Translations under genes and position numbers: made by a program
Notes under the pieces: generated by a model
Databases searched by the model: none
Told to the model about the DNA's origin: nothing
The model's input: the letters and a program-made list of their open reading frames with translations, nothing else
From: Voacanga thouarsii
Taxonomy: Eukaryota > Streptophyta > Magnoliopsida > Gentianales > Apocynaceae
Reading direction: 5' to 3'
Length of the DNA: 64,000 nt
NCBI GenBank assembly: GCA_026120185.1
Contig: JANUWF010002287.1
Span: 372,001-436,000 of the forward strand
Shown: positions 50,229-60,409 of the stretch, piece after piece
How positions within the stretch are numbered: position 1 is the first letter of the stretch
Layout: each line of letters starts with the position of its first letter

Positions 50229-51737
50229 TGTGATAGGGCCTAAATTAGTCACACATTTCCTAGTTATTTGAGGCTATTTTGTAATGCATTTTGTTCAATA
50301 ACTGGTCATATACCTTCATATTTGAGAATTTACCCTTGGAACTATATTTTGTACATTATTTCAGATTTTGTGGGTAAAATAAGATATAAACGTTGATAAA
50401 CAGAGTAGAGGCGGCACCGGTCAGGAAGGGGAACTGACGCCAGCCATGTGCTGCTGGCACGCATTTTGAAGCGATGAAAAAACCAGTGAAACAGTGCTGA
50501 ACAGAACACAATCGACACCAGCTACGATGCCAGAGGCGGCGCTGGCTACACTCCGAAAGGAGTGGCACAAAAATCAAGAAAAATCAGCAAATGAATGGAA
50601 AAACAAACCATAACCGGTGGTGGCTGTGCCCTGATACTGAGGCAGTACCTCAATTTTTGCTCACATTTTTTGGTAATTTGCAGAGTTTTTGTATTTTCCT
50701 ACTTCTAATCAGCCAAAAAACCTAGAGGAACGAAATTAGGCACTTTTAAAGCCTATAAATAAAGGGAAAACACAAGAAAAGTGAGAGGATTCGCATATCA
50801 AAATAAAAAATCACTCAAATTAAAGGAGAAATTCTTCAGATCAAGAAGGATTGTGCAAGAGGGTCTACGAAGGAAGAAGAAGGATGCTTGTCTATCAGTG
50901 CTTTCTTTTTCTTGAACAATGATGTATTAATTGTTTTATTATAATTTGACATTGTTTTAGGTATTCATGATTTTTAGAGTTACTTTGATCTTTTGATGAA
51001 TTGATTGTTATTCTTGGTATTTCATTACTTAGGCTGATTACGAGATTAATTGGTTGTTTCTTCTAATTAACTTGCTTGAAAAGGGAATTGAAGGTGGTTT
51101 CAATTCATTAATTTTATATTTATTATCTCTTAACTTGCTTGAAAATGGGGGTTAATTACTAAGAATAAAGTAATTAAAGGTTAATTGATGTCTGCCAGAA
51201 TATGGATTCATTGGTTAATTTTATGTTTTATGTTTGCCAGAATATGGAAAATTAATCAAGGATTGTGTTTAATGCATCTTTTGGGTGAATTAGTTGAGAC
51301 AAAATATGTGATGCTAATTTGTCTAGAAGATAGTGATTTCATGGATTGAAAAAGAAGTGAATCTATCTTAATCCTTCCTGATGCTAAGAGAATAATTAGT
51401 TTTGATAATAATTTGGTACTTTAAGATCATGTTTGTCAAACTAATGGTTTGAGTTACATAATTCTCCATCATTTACATGTATATATTATATTACATTATA
51501 TTATATTATTTTCCTTTGTATTTCTATTCTACTTTATTGAGTCGATTAAACAATGAAAGAAAAGTAATTAATGCATACTTGTTCCTTGAGGATCAGTACT
51601 CGTTTTAAACCCTATGCTATGCTTAATGATAAGTACGCTTACTCATATGTGTAATTTGGGGTTAACGTTTTAATGTAAACTTGATTGGTAATATGCTTAT
51701 TTTTATATGATTTTTATACCTAAATCCATACACATCA
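50229..51737 (+). mobile_element. Unclassified 1.5-kb solo LTR
   Basis: TGTGATAGGGCCTAAATTAG to CATACACATCA with target duplication GGAAT at 50224-50228 and 51738-51742. CTATAAATAAAGG near 50754 is a plausible plus-strand TATA box, which suggests plus orientation. ACTTGCTTGAAAA occurs twice (51069, 51129), and GCCAGAATATGGA/AATATGGAAA-type words repeat near 51195-51250. There are no copia-type LTR ends and no coding domain. A gypsy origin is likely but cannot be shown here. The frame at 50356-50577 (-) is unsupported. Confidence 0.85.
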
Positions 51738-51998
51738 GGAATAATAGAAAGTAAAAGTAAAGTTAGGAAAAGTGAAAATTTAATGGACAATTTGTCCCTC
51801 TTGGATGAGATGTTATGGGAATTCAAATATCAGTGAGAGTTATAATCGAACTGAGAAGCGGTTCTGGCCCAAATCGAATTGTAAAAAGTTGGATTAGATC
51901 GATTCGAATGGAGAAAATCAGTAGGGACAAAATATACCAAAACGAATGTCAGAGAAATCGGGAAAAAGAAAAAAAAAGGAATAAAAATGCGAAAAAAA

Positions 51999-52117
51999 TG
52001 GGTGCAACACGAGGACGTCCGAGGGTGTCACCCATCCTAGTGCTACTTTCGTCTAAGCACATTTAACTTTGGAGTTTTGATGGGAATCAGTGCATTAGTG
52101 CTGGTATGGTCTCACCA
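51999..52117 (-). rRNA. Degenerate 5S rRNA copy 18
   Basis: Full length. It has GAGGGTGTCACCC, ACTTTCGTCTAAG and CACATTTAAC. Its downstream spacer lost about 170 bases near 51930, between GTAGGGACAAAATA and AACGAATGTCAGAG, so the unit is only about 448 bp. Confidence 0.82.
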
Positions 52118-52625
52118 GTTTCATGCCATGCATTTTAATCTTTTATAATGACAAAATAGGATGGTTATCAGACTTTTGCATAAGAGGAATAACGGGAAGA
52201 AAAAATAAAGTTCAGAAAAGTGAAAACTTATTGGATGATCGTATATTATAAGAAAAAAACAACCACTCGGATGCGAAGTTATGAAAATTCAAATATACGT
52301 GACATTTAGAACTGAATTGAGAAGAGGTTTTGGCCTAAATCGAATTGCAGAAAGCGGGTTTGACGGAGTCGGATAAAAAAAATTGTCAGAGACCAAATAA
52401 ATAAGAATGTACGGATATAGTTGCGAACTTGGCAGGATATAATGTGGGTTTGATCTGGGTTGAAGCCAAGTGAGAAAAATGAGCAAAATATAAAAACAAA
52501 AACTCTGTTACTTTGAATTGTTGTTTGCGTTAGGGACATATTAATAGAGTAAATAAGAAATAAATTGAAATTGTTCTCTGAGAAATTGGGAAAATAGAAA
52601 AAAAAGAGACAAAAAGGCGAAAAGA

Positions 52626-52743
52626 GGGGTCCAACACGAGGACTTCCCAGGGGGTGACCTATCCTAAACTACTCTCGTTCAAGCACGCTTAACATCGAAG
52701 TGCTGCTGGGACCCGGTACTTTAGTGCTGGTATGGTGGCCCCC
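52626..52743 (-). rRNA. Degenerate 5S rRNA copy 19
   Basis: 118 bp; one base is missing in CCTAAACTACTC (normally CCTAGTACTACTC). The 5' end is poor (GTGGCCCCC). CCCAGGGGGT and ACGCTTAAC are kept. The downstream spacer is of class beta. Confidence 0.82.
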
Positions 52744-53243
52744 TTTTGGAATGATGCGCTTTAATATTTTATAATAACAAAGTAGGATGGTTATTAGACT
52801 TTTGCATAAGGAGAATAACGAGAAGAAAACAATAAAATTAGAAAAAGTGGAAACTTAATGGACGACCGTATATTGTAGCTAAAAAATACCCTCTCGGATG
52901 TGATGTTATGAGAATTCAAATTTCCGTGAGTTAGAAAGGAAACTGAGAAATGGTTCCGGCCAGCATCAAATTGCAGAAAGTTCAATTGGATAGTGTCGGA
53001 TGGAGAAAATCGGCAGTGACGAAATAAATCAAAATGTACGGACATAGTAACAAACTTGGTAGGATATAACCCGGGATTAATCTGGATTGAAACTATATGA
53101 GAAAAAAAAAAAAAAACCCTGTTGTATCTAATTGCAGTCTGCGTTAGGGACATATTAATAGGGCAACAAAGAAAAAAAATCGAAACGGATGTTAGAGAAA
53201 TGGGGAAAAAGGAAAAAAAAAAAGGAATAAAAAGGTGAAATGA

Positions 53244-53362
53244 GGGGTGCTACATGAGGACTTCCCTGAGGGTCACCCATCCTAGTACTACTTTCGCCCA
53301 AGCAAGCTTAACTTCAGAGTTCTGATAGGATTCGGTGCATTAGTGTAGGTAAGGTCGTACCA
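53244..53362 (-). rRNA. Degenerate 5S rRNA copy 20
   Basis: Full length with about 12 changes; it keeps GGTCACCCATCCTAGTACTA. Changes cluster near the 5' end (GTAGGTAAGGTCGTACC). The downstream spacer is of class alpha. Confidence 0.84.
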
Positions 53363-53692
53363 GTTTGGTGCAATGCGCTGTAATCTTTTATAATGACAAA
53401 GTATGACGGTTATCAAACTTTTGCACAATGGGAGAAATAGGAAAAAAAAATAAAGTTAGAAAAAGTGAAAACTTAATGGACGATCGTATATTATAAGAAA
53501 ATAAATACCCTCACAGATGTGAAGTTATATGAATTCCAATATCCGTGAGAGATAGAACTGAACCGAGAAGCGGTTTTGGTCCGAATCGAATAGTAGAAAG
53601 CTAGTTTGATCGAGTCAAATAAGAAATAATTCGAAACTGTTGTTTGAGAAATGAGAAAAAAAGGGGAAAAAAGAGACGAAAAGGCAAAAAGA

Positions 53693-53811
53693 TGGGTGCA
53701 ACATGCGGGCTTCCTATGGGGTCACCCATCCTAGTGCTACTCTCGCCCAAGCATGCTTGACTTCGGAGTTCTGATGGGTTCATGTGCATTAGCGCTGGTA
53801 TGGTTGCACCT
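53693..53811 (-). rRNA. Degenerate 5S rRNA copy 21 in a shortened unit
   Basis: Full length. CACCCATCCTAG, CTACTCTCGCCCAAGCA and CTTCGGAGTTCTGATGGG are intact. About 170 spacer bases are missing near 53620 (GAGTCAAATAAGAAATAATTCG), so it is only 449 bp from copy 20. Confidence 0.84.
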
Positions 53812-54308
53812 ATTTGGAATAATGCTCTTTAATATTTTATAATAACAAAGTAGGACGTTTATTAGACTATTGCACAAGGAGAATAATGAGAAGAAAAAAA
53901 TAAAATTATGAAAAGAGGAAAGTTAATGGACGACCGTATGTTATAGTAAAAAAATACCCACTCGAATGCGAAGTTATGGGAATTCAAATATCCGTGAGAA
54001 TTAGAACTGAATCGAGAAGCAGTTCTGGCCTGAATCGAATTGTAGAAAGCTAGATTGGATCTGGTCGGATGGAGAAAATTAGTAGGGATGAAATAAATCA
54101 GAACATACGGATATAGTCGAAAACTTGACCGGATATAACCCGAGTTTGATTTGATTAAAATGATATGAGAAAAGTGAAGAAAATAAAAAAATCCAGTTGT
54201 ATAGAATTGCAGCCCACTTTAGGGACATATTAATAGGGCAAAAAAGAAATAAATCGAATTGGATGTCAGAGAAATAGCGAAAAAGGGAAAAAAAAAAGGC
54301 GATAAGTA

Positions 54309-54417
54309 GGGGGCAACACGAGGACTTCCCTAGGGGTCACCCATCCTAGTACTACTTTTGCCCAAGCACGCTTAACTTCGAAGTTTTGATGGGATCTGAT
54401 GCATTAGTGTTGGTATG
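54309..54417 (-). pseudogene. 5S rRNA copy 22, 5' end deleted
   Basis: The RNA 3' and central parts are good (CACCCATCCTAGTACTACTT, AAGCACGCTTAACTTCG). The first bases of the gene and the adjoining -1 region are deleted: GGTATG runs directly into CACTTTAATATTTT, a loss of about 25 bases. The TATA block remains but the start site is gone. Confidence 0.85.
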
Positions 54418-54903
54418 CACTTTAATATTTTATAATGACAAAATAGGACGATTATCGGACTTTTGCACAAGGAGAATAACGGGAAAAAAATAAAACTAAG
54501 AATAGTGAAAACTTAATGCACGGTCGTATATTATAAGAAAAAAATATACCCACTCAGATGCGAAGTTATGAGAATTCAAATCTCCGTAGAACTAACTGAA
54601 AAGCGGTTTCGGCTCGAATTGAATAGTTGAATGCGGGTTTGATCGAGTCGGATGAAAAAAATTGTCAGGGACGAAATTAACAAGATGCACTGATATAATC
54701 ACGAACTTGGCAGGATATAATCCGAGTTTGATTTGGGTTGAAGCTAGGTGAGAAAAATGAGCAAAAATAAAAAATAAAAACTTCATTGCTTTGAATTGTT
54801 GTCCACGTTAGGGACATATTAACAGAGCAAATAAGAAATAAATTGAAAAGGTTGTTTCATAAATGTGGAAAAAGGGAAAAAAAAGGACAAAAAGGTGAAA
54901 AGA

Positions 54904-55018
54904 GGGGTGCAACACGAGACTTCCGGGGTCGCCCATCCTAATACTACTCTCACCCAAGCACGCTTAACTTTGGAGTTCTGATGGGATCCGATGCTTTAGT
55001 GCTGTTATGGTCACACCC
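54904..55018 (-). rRNA. Degenerate 5S rRNA copy 23 with small deletions
   Basis: 115 bp; GAGACTTCCGGGGTCGCCC replaces the longer GAGGACTTCCC-GGGGGTCACCC on the plus strand. The central CACGCTTAACTTTGGAGTTC is close to consensus. The downstream spacer is of class beta. Confidence 0.83.
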
Positions 55019-55514
55019 ATTCAAAATAATGTTCTTTAATATTTTATAATAACAAAGTAGAACGGTTATCGGACTTTTGCACAAGGAGAATTCTGAGAAA
55101 AAAAAATAGAAAATGTTAAAACTTAATGGACGACCGTATATTATAGTTAAAAAATGCCCACTCGGATGTGAAGTTATGAAAATTCAAAAATCCGTGAGCA
55201 TTAGAACCGAACCGATAAGCTTTTTGGACCCAAATCGAATTGGAGAAAGTTGGATTAGACTGGGTCGGATGGAGAAAATCGGCAAGGATGAAATAAATCA
55301 GAACGTACGGACATAATCACAAACATCGGAGGATATTACCCGGTTTTGATCTGGATTGAAACGATATACAAAAAATGAACGAAAGAAAAAACCCAGTTGT
55401 ATTGAATTGCAGCCCGCGTTAGGGACATATTAACGGGGTAAAAAAGAAATAAATCGAAACAGATGTTAGAGAAAAGGAGGAAAAGGAAAAAAAATGAATA
55501 AAAAGGCTAAAAAA

Positions 55515-55612
55515 GGGGTATAACACGAGGATTTCCATAGGTGTCACACATCCTAGTGCTACTTCGGAGTTCTGTTGGGATCCGGTGCATTAGTGCTGGT
55601 AAGGTCGTACAA
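55515..55612 (-). pseudogene. 5S rRNA copy 24, internal promoter partly deleted
   Basis: 98 bp; CTAGTGCTACTTCGGAG shows that about 21 bases covering CTCTCGCCCAAGCACGCTTAA were lost, with CTACT/AACTTC-type short homology at the joint. This removes much of the internal promoter. Confidence 0.85.
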
Positions 55613-55984
55613 GTTTGGTGCAATGCGCTTTATTCTTTTATAATGATAAAGTATGACGATTATCAGACTTTTGCACAAGGGAAAAAAAATGAAGTTAGGA
55701 AAAGTGAAAACTTAATGGATGATCGTATATTATAAGAAAAAAATAAATACCCTCTCGGATGTGAAGTTTTGAGATTTCAAATATCCATATGAGTTAGAAC
55801 CGAACCGAGAAGCGATTTCGGCCTGAATCGAATTGCAGAAAGCGAGTTTGACCGAGTATGATGAAGAAAATCGTCAAGGACGAATTAAATAAGAATGTAC
55901 GGATATAGTTGCGAACTTGTCAGGATATAACCTGAGTGTGATCTGGGTTGAAGCCAGGCTAGAAAAATGAGTAGAAAATAAACA

Positions 55985-56020
55985 TAAAAACTCCGTTGCT
56001 TGGCATGATATAGTCGGTAG
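55985..56020 (-). other. Fused 5S units lacking a gene
   Basis: A beta spacer reaching CTCCGTTGCTTGG joins CATGATATAGTCGGTAGGG, which belongs to the earlier part of another spacer. The gene and flanks in between are missing. The distance from copy 24 to copy 25 is therefore 734 bp. Confidence 0.72.
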
Positions 56021-56248
56021 GGATGAAATAAATTAGAATGTACAGATGTAGTCGCAAACTTGGCATGATATAATCTCGGTTTGATCTGATTAAAACAATA
56101 CGAGAAAAATGAACTAAAAAAAAACCCAGCTGTATCGAATTGCATCCCACGTTAGAGATATATTAATGAAGCAAAAAAGAAATAAATCAAAACAGATGTT
56201 AGGGAAATGGGGAAAAAGAAAAGAAAAAGGAATAAAAAAGCGAAAAGA

Positions 56249-56288
56249 GGGGTGCAACACTAGGACTTCCTTATGTGTCACCCATCTT
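56249..56288 (-). pseudogene. 5S rRNA copy 25, only the 3' 40 bases
   Basis: The plus strand reads GGGGTGCAACACTAGGACTT and on to TGTGTCACCCATC, then runs at once into spacer (TTGGCTTGAATTGAATTGC). Two thirds of the gene and its upstream region are absent. Copy 26 follows after only 325 bp. Confidence 0.87.
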
Positions 56289-56573
56289 GGCTTGAATTGA
56301 ATTGCAAAATGCTGGATTGGATCGGGTCGGAAGGAAAAAATCGGTTGGGACGAAATAAATCAGAACGTATGGACATAGTCACAAACTTGATAGGATATTA
56401 CCCAGATTTGATTTGATTAAAACAACTTGAGAAAAATGAACCAAAAAAAAAAAAAACCCCCACTTGTATTGAATTGCAGCCCGCATTAGGGACATATTAA
56501 CAGGGCGAAAAAGAAATAAATTGAAACGGATGTAAGAGAAATGGGGAAAGAGGATTAAAAAAAGGTGATAAAA

Positions 56574-56692
56574 GGGGTGCAACACGAGGATTTCCCAAGG
56601 GGTCACCCATCCTAGTACTACTTTTGCCTAAGCACGCTTAACTTCGGAATTCTGATGGGATCCGGTGCATCAATACTGGTATGGTCGCACCA
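56574..56692 (-). rRNA. 5S rRNA copy 26, among the best preserved
   Basis: Full length with about ten changes. GGTCACCCATCCTAGTACTA and AAGCACGCTTAACTTCGGA are intact, as are GATGGGATCCGGTGCAT and the TCGCACC end. The downstream spacer is of class alpha. Confidence 0.88.
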
Positions 56693-57198
56693 GTTTCGTG
56701 CTATGCATTTTAATCTTTTATAATGACAATGTTAGACGGTTATCAAACTTTTGCACAAGCGGAATAACGGGAAGAAAAAATAAAGTTAGGAAAAGTGAAA
56801 ACTTAATGAATGATCGTATATTATAAGAAAGAAAATTCCCCTCGGATGCGAAGTTATGATAATTCAAATATCCGTGAGAGTTAGAACTAAACTAAGGAGT
56901 GGTTTCAGCCCAAAACAAATTGTAGAAAGAAGGTTTGACCGAGTCGGATGAAAAAAATCATCAGGGATGAAATAAATAAAAACATATGGATATAGTTGCA
57001 AACTTGGCCGGAAATAACCCGGGCCTGATCTGGGTTGAAGCTAGGTGAGAAAAATGTGCAAAAAAATAATAAAAACTCCATTGCTTGGAATTGATGTCCG
57101 CGTTTGGGACATTTACGGAGCAAATAAGAGAATAAATCGAAACAGTCATCTGAGAAATGGGGAAAAAGAAAAAAAAAAGAGACAAAAAAGCAAAAAGT

Positions 57199-57317
57199 GG
57201 GGTGCAACACAGGGACTTCCCAGGGGGTCACCCATCCTAGTACGACTCTCGCCCAAGCATGCTTAACTTTTGAGTTCTGATGGGATCCAGTGCATTAGTG
57301 CTGGTATGGTCTCACCA
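57199..57317 (-). rRNA. 5S rRNA copy 27, among the best preserved
   Basis: Full length with about nine changes. CCCAGGGGGTCACCCATCCT and ACTCTCGCCCAAGCA are intact. It ends CTCACC at the 5' side. The downstream spacer is of class beta. Confidence 0.88.
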
Positions 57318-57815
57318 GCTTGGAACAATGCTCTTTAATATTTTATAATGACAAAGTAGGATGGTAATCGGATATTTGCACAAGGAAAATAACAGGAAGA
57401 AAAATAAAGTTAGAAAAAGTGGAAACTTAATTGATGACCGTATATTATAGTAAAAAAATACCCACTCAGATGCGAAGTTATGAGAATTGAAATATCCGTG
57501 AGAGTTAGAACCGAACCAAAAAGTGGTTCCGGCTCGAATCGAATTGCAAAAAGTAGGATTGGATCGGGTCGGATGGAGAAAATCGGTGAGGATGAAATAA
57601 ATCAAAAGGCACGGACATAGTCACACACTTGGCATGATATAATCTAGGTTTGATCTGGATTAAAACGATATGAGAAAAATGAACAATAAAAAAAACCCAA
57701 TTGTATCGAATTGTAGCCCGCGTTAGAGACATATTAACGGAGAAAAAAAAAATCGAAACGGATGTTAGAGAAATGGGGAAAAAGGAAAAAAAAAAGGAAT
57801 AATAAGGCGAAATGT

Positions 57816-57934
57816 GGGGTGCAACACAAGGACATCCATGGGTGTCACCCATCCTAGTGCTACTTTCACTGAAGCACGCTTAACTTTGGAGTTCTGATAG
57901 GAATTGGTGCAATAGTGCAACTTTGGTCACACCA
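57816..57934 (-). rRNA. Degenerate 5S rRNA copy 28
   Basis: Full length. It has the GGGTGTCACCC variant and the TACTTTCAC change. The 5' third is altered (GCAATAGTGCAACTTTGG). The downstream spacer is of class alpha. Confidence 0.83.
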
Positions 57935-58303
57935 GTTTGATGCAATGTGCTTTAACCTTTTACAATGACATAGGATGGTTATCAGACTTTTGCACAAGGG
58001 GAATAACGGGAAGAAAAAATAAAATTAGGAAAAGTGAAAACTTAATGGACGATTGTATGTTATAAGAAAAAAAAATACCCTCTCGGATGCAAAGTTATGG
58101 GAATTTAAATATCCGTGAGAGTAAGAATCGAATTGAGAAGCAGTTCTAGCCCGAATCGAATTACTTTTGTTTGATTAGATCGGGTCAGATGGAGAAAATT
58201 GGTAGGGACGAAATAAATCAGAATGTAAAGACAAAGTCGCAAACTTGGTAGGACATAACCCAGGTTTGATCTAGATTGAAATGATATGAGAAAAAGGAAC
58301 AAA

Positions 58304-58318
58304 CCCCCCCCCCCCCCC
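58304..58318 (+). repeat. C15 homopolymer in a 5S spacer
   Basis: Fifteen C bases where other alpha spacers have a run of A followed by CCC. It may be real slippage or a base-calling problem in a homopolymer. Confidence 0.9.
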
Positions 58319-58431
58319 AATTGTATCAAATTGCAGCCCACGTTAGGGACATATTAACGGGGTAAAAAATAAATAAATCAAAACGGATGTCAGAGAAATG
58401 GGGAAAAAGGAAAAAAAAAAAGCCGAGAAGT

Positions 58432-58550
58432 GGTGTGCAACATGAGGATGTCCTAGGGGGTCACCAATCCTAGTGCTATTCTTGCCCAAGCACGCTTAAC
58501 TTTGAAGTTCTAATGGGATCCGCTACATTAGTGTTGGTATGGTCGCACCA
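58432..58550 (-). rRNA. Degenerate 5S rRNA copy 29
   Basis: Full length. CTTGCCCAAGCACGCTTAAC is intact; GGATCCGCTACATTAGTG is changed. A C run (58304-58318) replaces the usual A-rich tract of the alpha spacer about 115 bases downstream. Confidence 0.84.
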
Positions 58551-59061
58551 GTTGTGTGCTATGCGCTTTCATCTTTTTTAATGACAAAGTAGGATGATTA
58601 TCAGACATTTGCACATGGAGATTAACGGGAAGAAAAAATAATGTTCGGAGAAGTGGAAACTTAATGGATAAACGTATATTATAAGAAAATAATACCCACT
58701 CGAATGCAAAGTTATGAGAATTCAAATATTCGTGAGAGTTAGAGCCGAACTGAGAAGCAGTCTCAGCTTGAATCAAATTGCAGAAAGCAGGTTTCACCGA
58801 GTTGGATGAAAAAAAATAGTCAAGGACGAAATAAATAAAAACGTTTGAATATAGTCGCGAACTTGGCAAAATATAACTTGGGTTTGATTTGGCTTGAATC
58901 TAGGCGAGAAAATGAACAAAAATAAATAAATAAAAAAACTCCATTGCCTCGAATTTCTGTCCATGTTAGGGACATATTAACGGAGAAAATAAGGAATAAA
59001 TCAAAATGGTGATCTGAGAAATAGGAAAAAAGGAAACAAAAGAGACAAAAAGTCGAAAAGA

Positions 59062-59181
59062 GGGGTGCAACACGAGGACTTCCTCGAGGGGTCACCAATC
59101 CTAGTGGTACTTTTGCTCAAGCATGCTTAACTTCGAAGTTCTTATGCAATCCGGTGAATTAGTGATAGTATGGTCGCACCC
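59062..59181 (-). rRNA. Degenerate 5S rRNA copy 30
   Basis: 120 bp, with one extra base in CCTCGAGGGGTCACC. The 5' half has several changes (TATGCAATCCGGTGAATTAG). The downstream spacer is of class beta. Confidence 0.84.
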
Positions 59182-59681
59182 ATTTGGAATGATGCACTTT
59201 AATCTTTTATAATAACAAAGTAGGATGGTTATCAGACTTTTGCACAAGGAGAATAACGAGAAGAAAAATTAAAATTAGGAAAAGTGAAAAATTAATGGAC
59301 GGCCGTATGTTATAGTAAAAAATACCCACTCGGATACGAAGTTAAGTGTTTCAAATATCCATGACAATTAGAATCGAATTGAGAAGCAGTTTTGGCTTGA
59401 ATTGAAATGCAGAAAGTTGGATTGGATCGGGGCGGATGGAGAAAATTGGTTGGGACGAAGTAAATCAGAATGTGCGGACGTATTCGCAAACTTGATTGGA
59501 TAGAACCCATGTTTTATTTGATTAAAACTATATGACAAAAATGAACAAAAAATAAAAAATGAAAAACCTGTTGTATCGAATTGTAGCCCGCGAAAGGGAA
59601 ATATGGAAAAAGGAAAATAAATAAATAAATCAAAATGGATGTTAGAGAAATGGGGAAAAAGGAAAAAAAGAGGCAATAAGA

Positions 59682-59800
59682 GCGGTGCAACACGAGGACT
59701 TCCCTGGGGATCACCCATCCTAGTACTACTTTCACCCAAGCACGCTTAACTTCGGAGTTCTGATGGGATCTGGTGCATTAGTGCTAGTATGGTCGCACTA
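59682..59800 (-). rRNA. 5S rRNA copy 31, best preserved internal promoter
   Basis: Full length with about nine changes. On the plus strand CAAGCACGCTTAACTTCGG and the following AGTTCTGATGGGATC are unchanged, covering the A-box region, and TCACCCATCCTAGTACTACT is unchanged over the C-box side. Remaining differences are at both ends (GCGGTGC, CGCACTA). The downstream spacer is of class alpha, shortened near 59590-59620. Confidence 0.89.
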
Positions 59801-60290
59801 GTTTAACGCTATGCCCTTTAATCTTTCATAATGATAAAGTAGAATGGTTATCAGGCTTTTGGACAAAGAGAATAATGAGAAGAAAAAATAAAGTTAGAAA
59901 AAGTGCAAACTTAATGGATGACCGTATATTACAATTAAAAAAATACCCACTCAGATATGAAGTTATAAGAATTCATATATCCGTGAGTGTTAGAACTGAA
60001 CCGAGAAGCAGCTCCGGCCCGAATCAAATTCCAGAAAGTTGGATTGTATCGGGTCAATTGGAGAAAATCAGCAAGGACAAAATAAATCAGAATGCACGGA
60101 CAAAGTTGCAAACTTGGAAAGATATAACCGGGGTTGATCTGGATTGAAACAATATGAGAAAAATGAACAAAAAAACCCCCCAATTGTATCGAATTGTAGC
60201 CCGCGTTAGGGACATATTAACGAGACAAAAAAGAAATAAATTAAATGGATGACAAAGAAATAGGGAAAATGAAATAAAAAGGCCAAAAGA

Positions 60291-60409
60291 GGGGTGCAAC
60301 ACGAGGACTTCCTTTGGGGTCACCCATCCTAGTACTACTCTTGTCCAAGCACACTTAACTTCAGAGTTCTGATTGGAGCCGATGCTTTAGTGTTGGATTG
60401 GTCACACCT
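60291..60409 (-). rRNA. Degenerate 5S rRNA copy 32, last of the array
   Basis: Full length. GGGGTCACCCATCCTAGTAC is intact; the 5' half is altered (GATTGGAGCCGATGCTTTAG). Its upstream spacer runs 267 bases and then stops at the junction with copia fragment D. Confidence 0.85.

Noticed and set aside
18198..60323. Many minus-strand open frames of 60-130 codons with recurring MSLTRATIRYN- and IQIKPGLYPAKFAT-like text
   Set aside because: They recur with the 615-bp period, fall in 5S spacers, start and stop at varying places and vary like non-coding DNA. They are translations of the repeated spacer, not a protein family.
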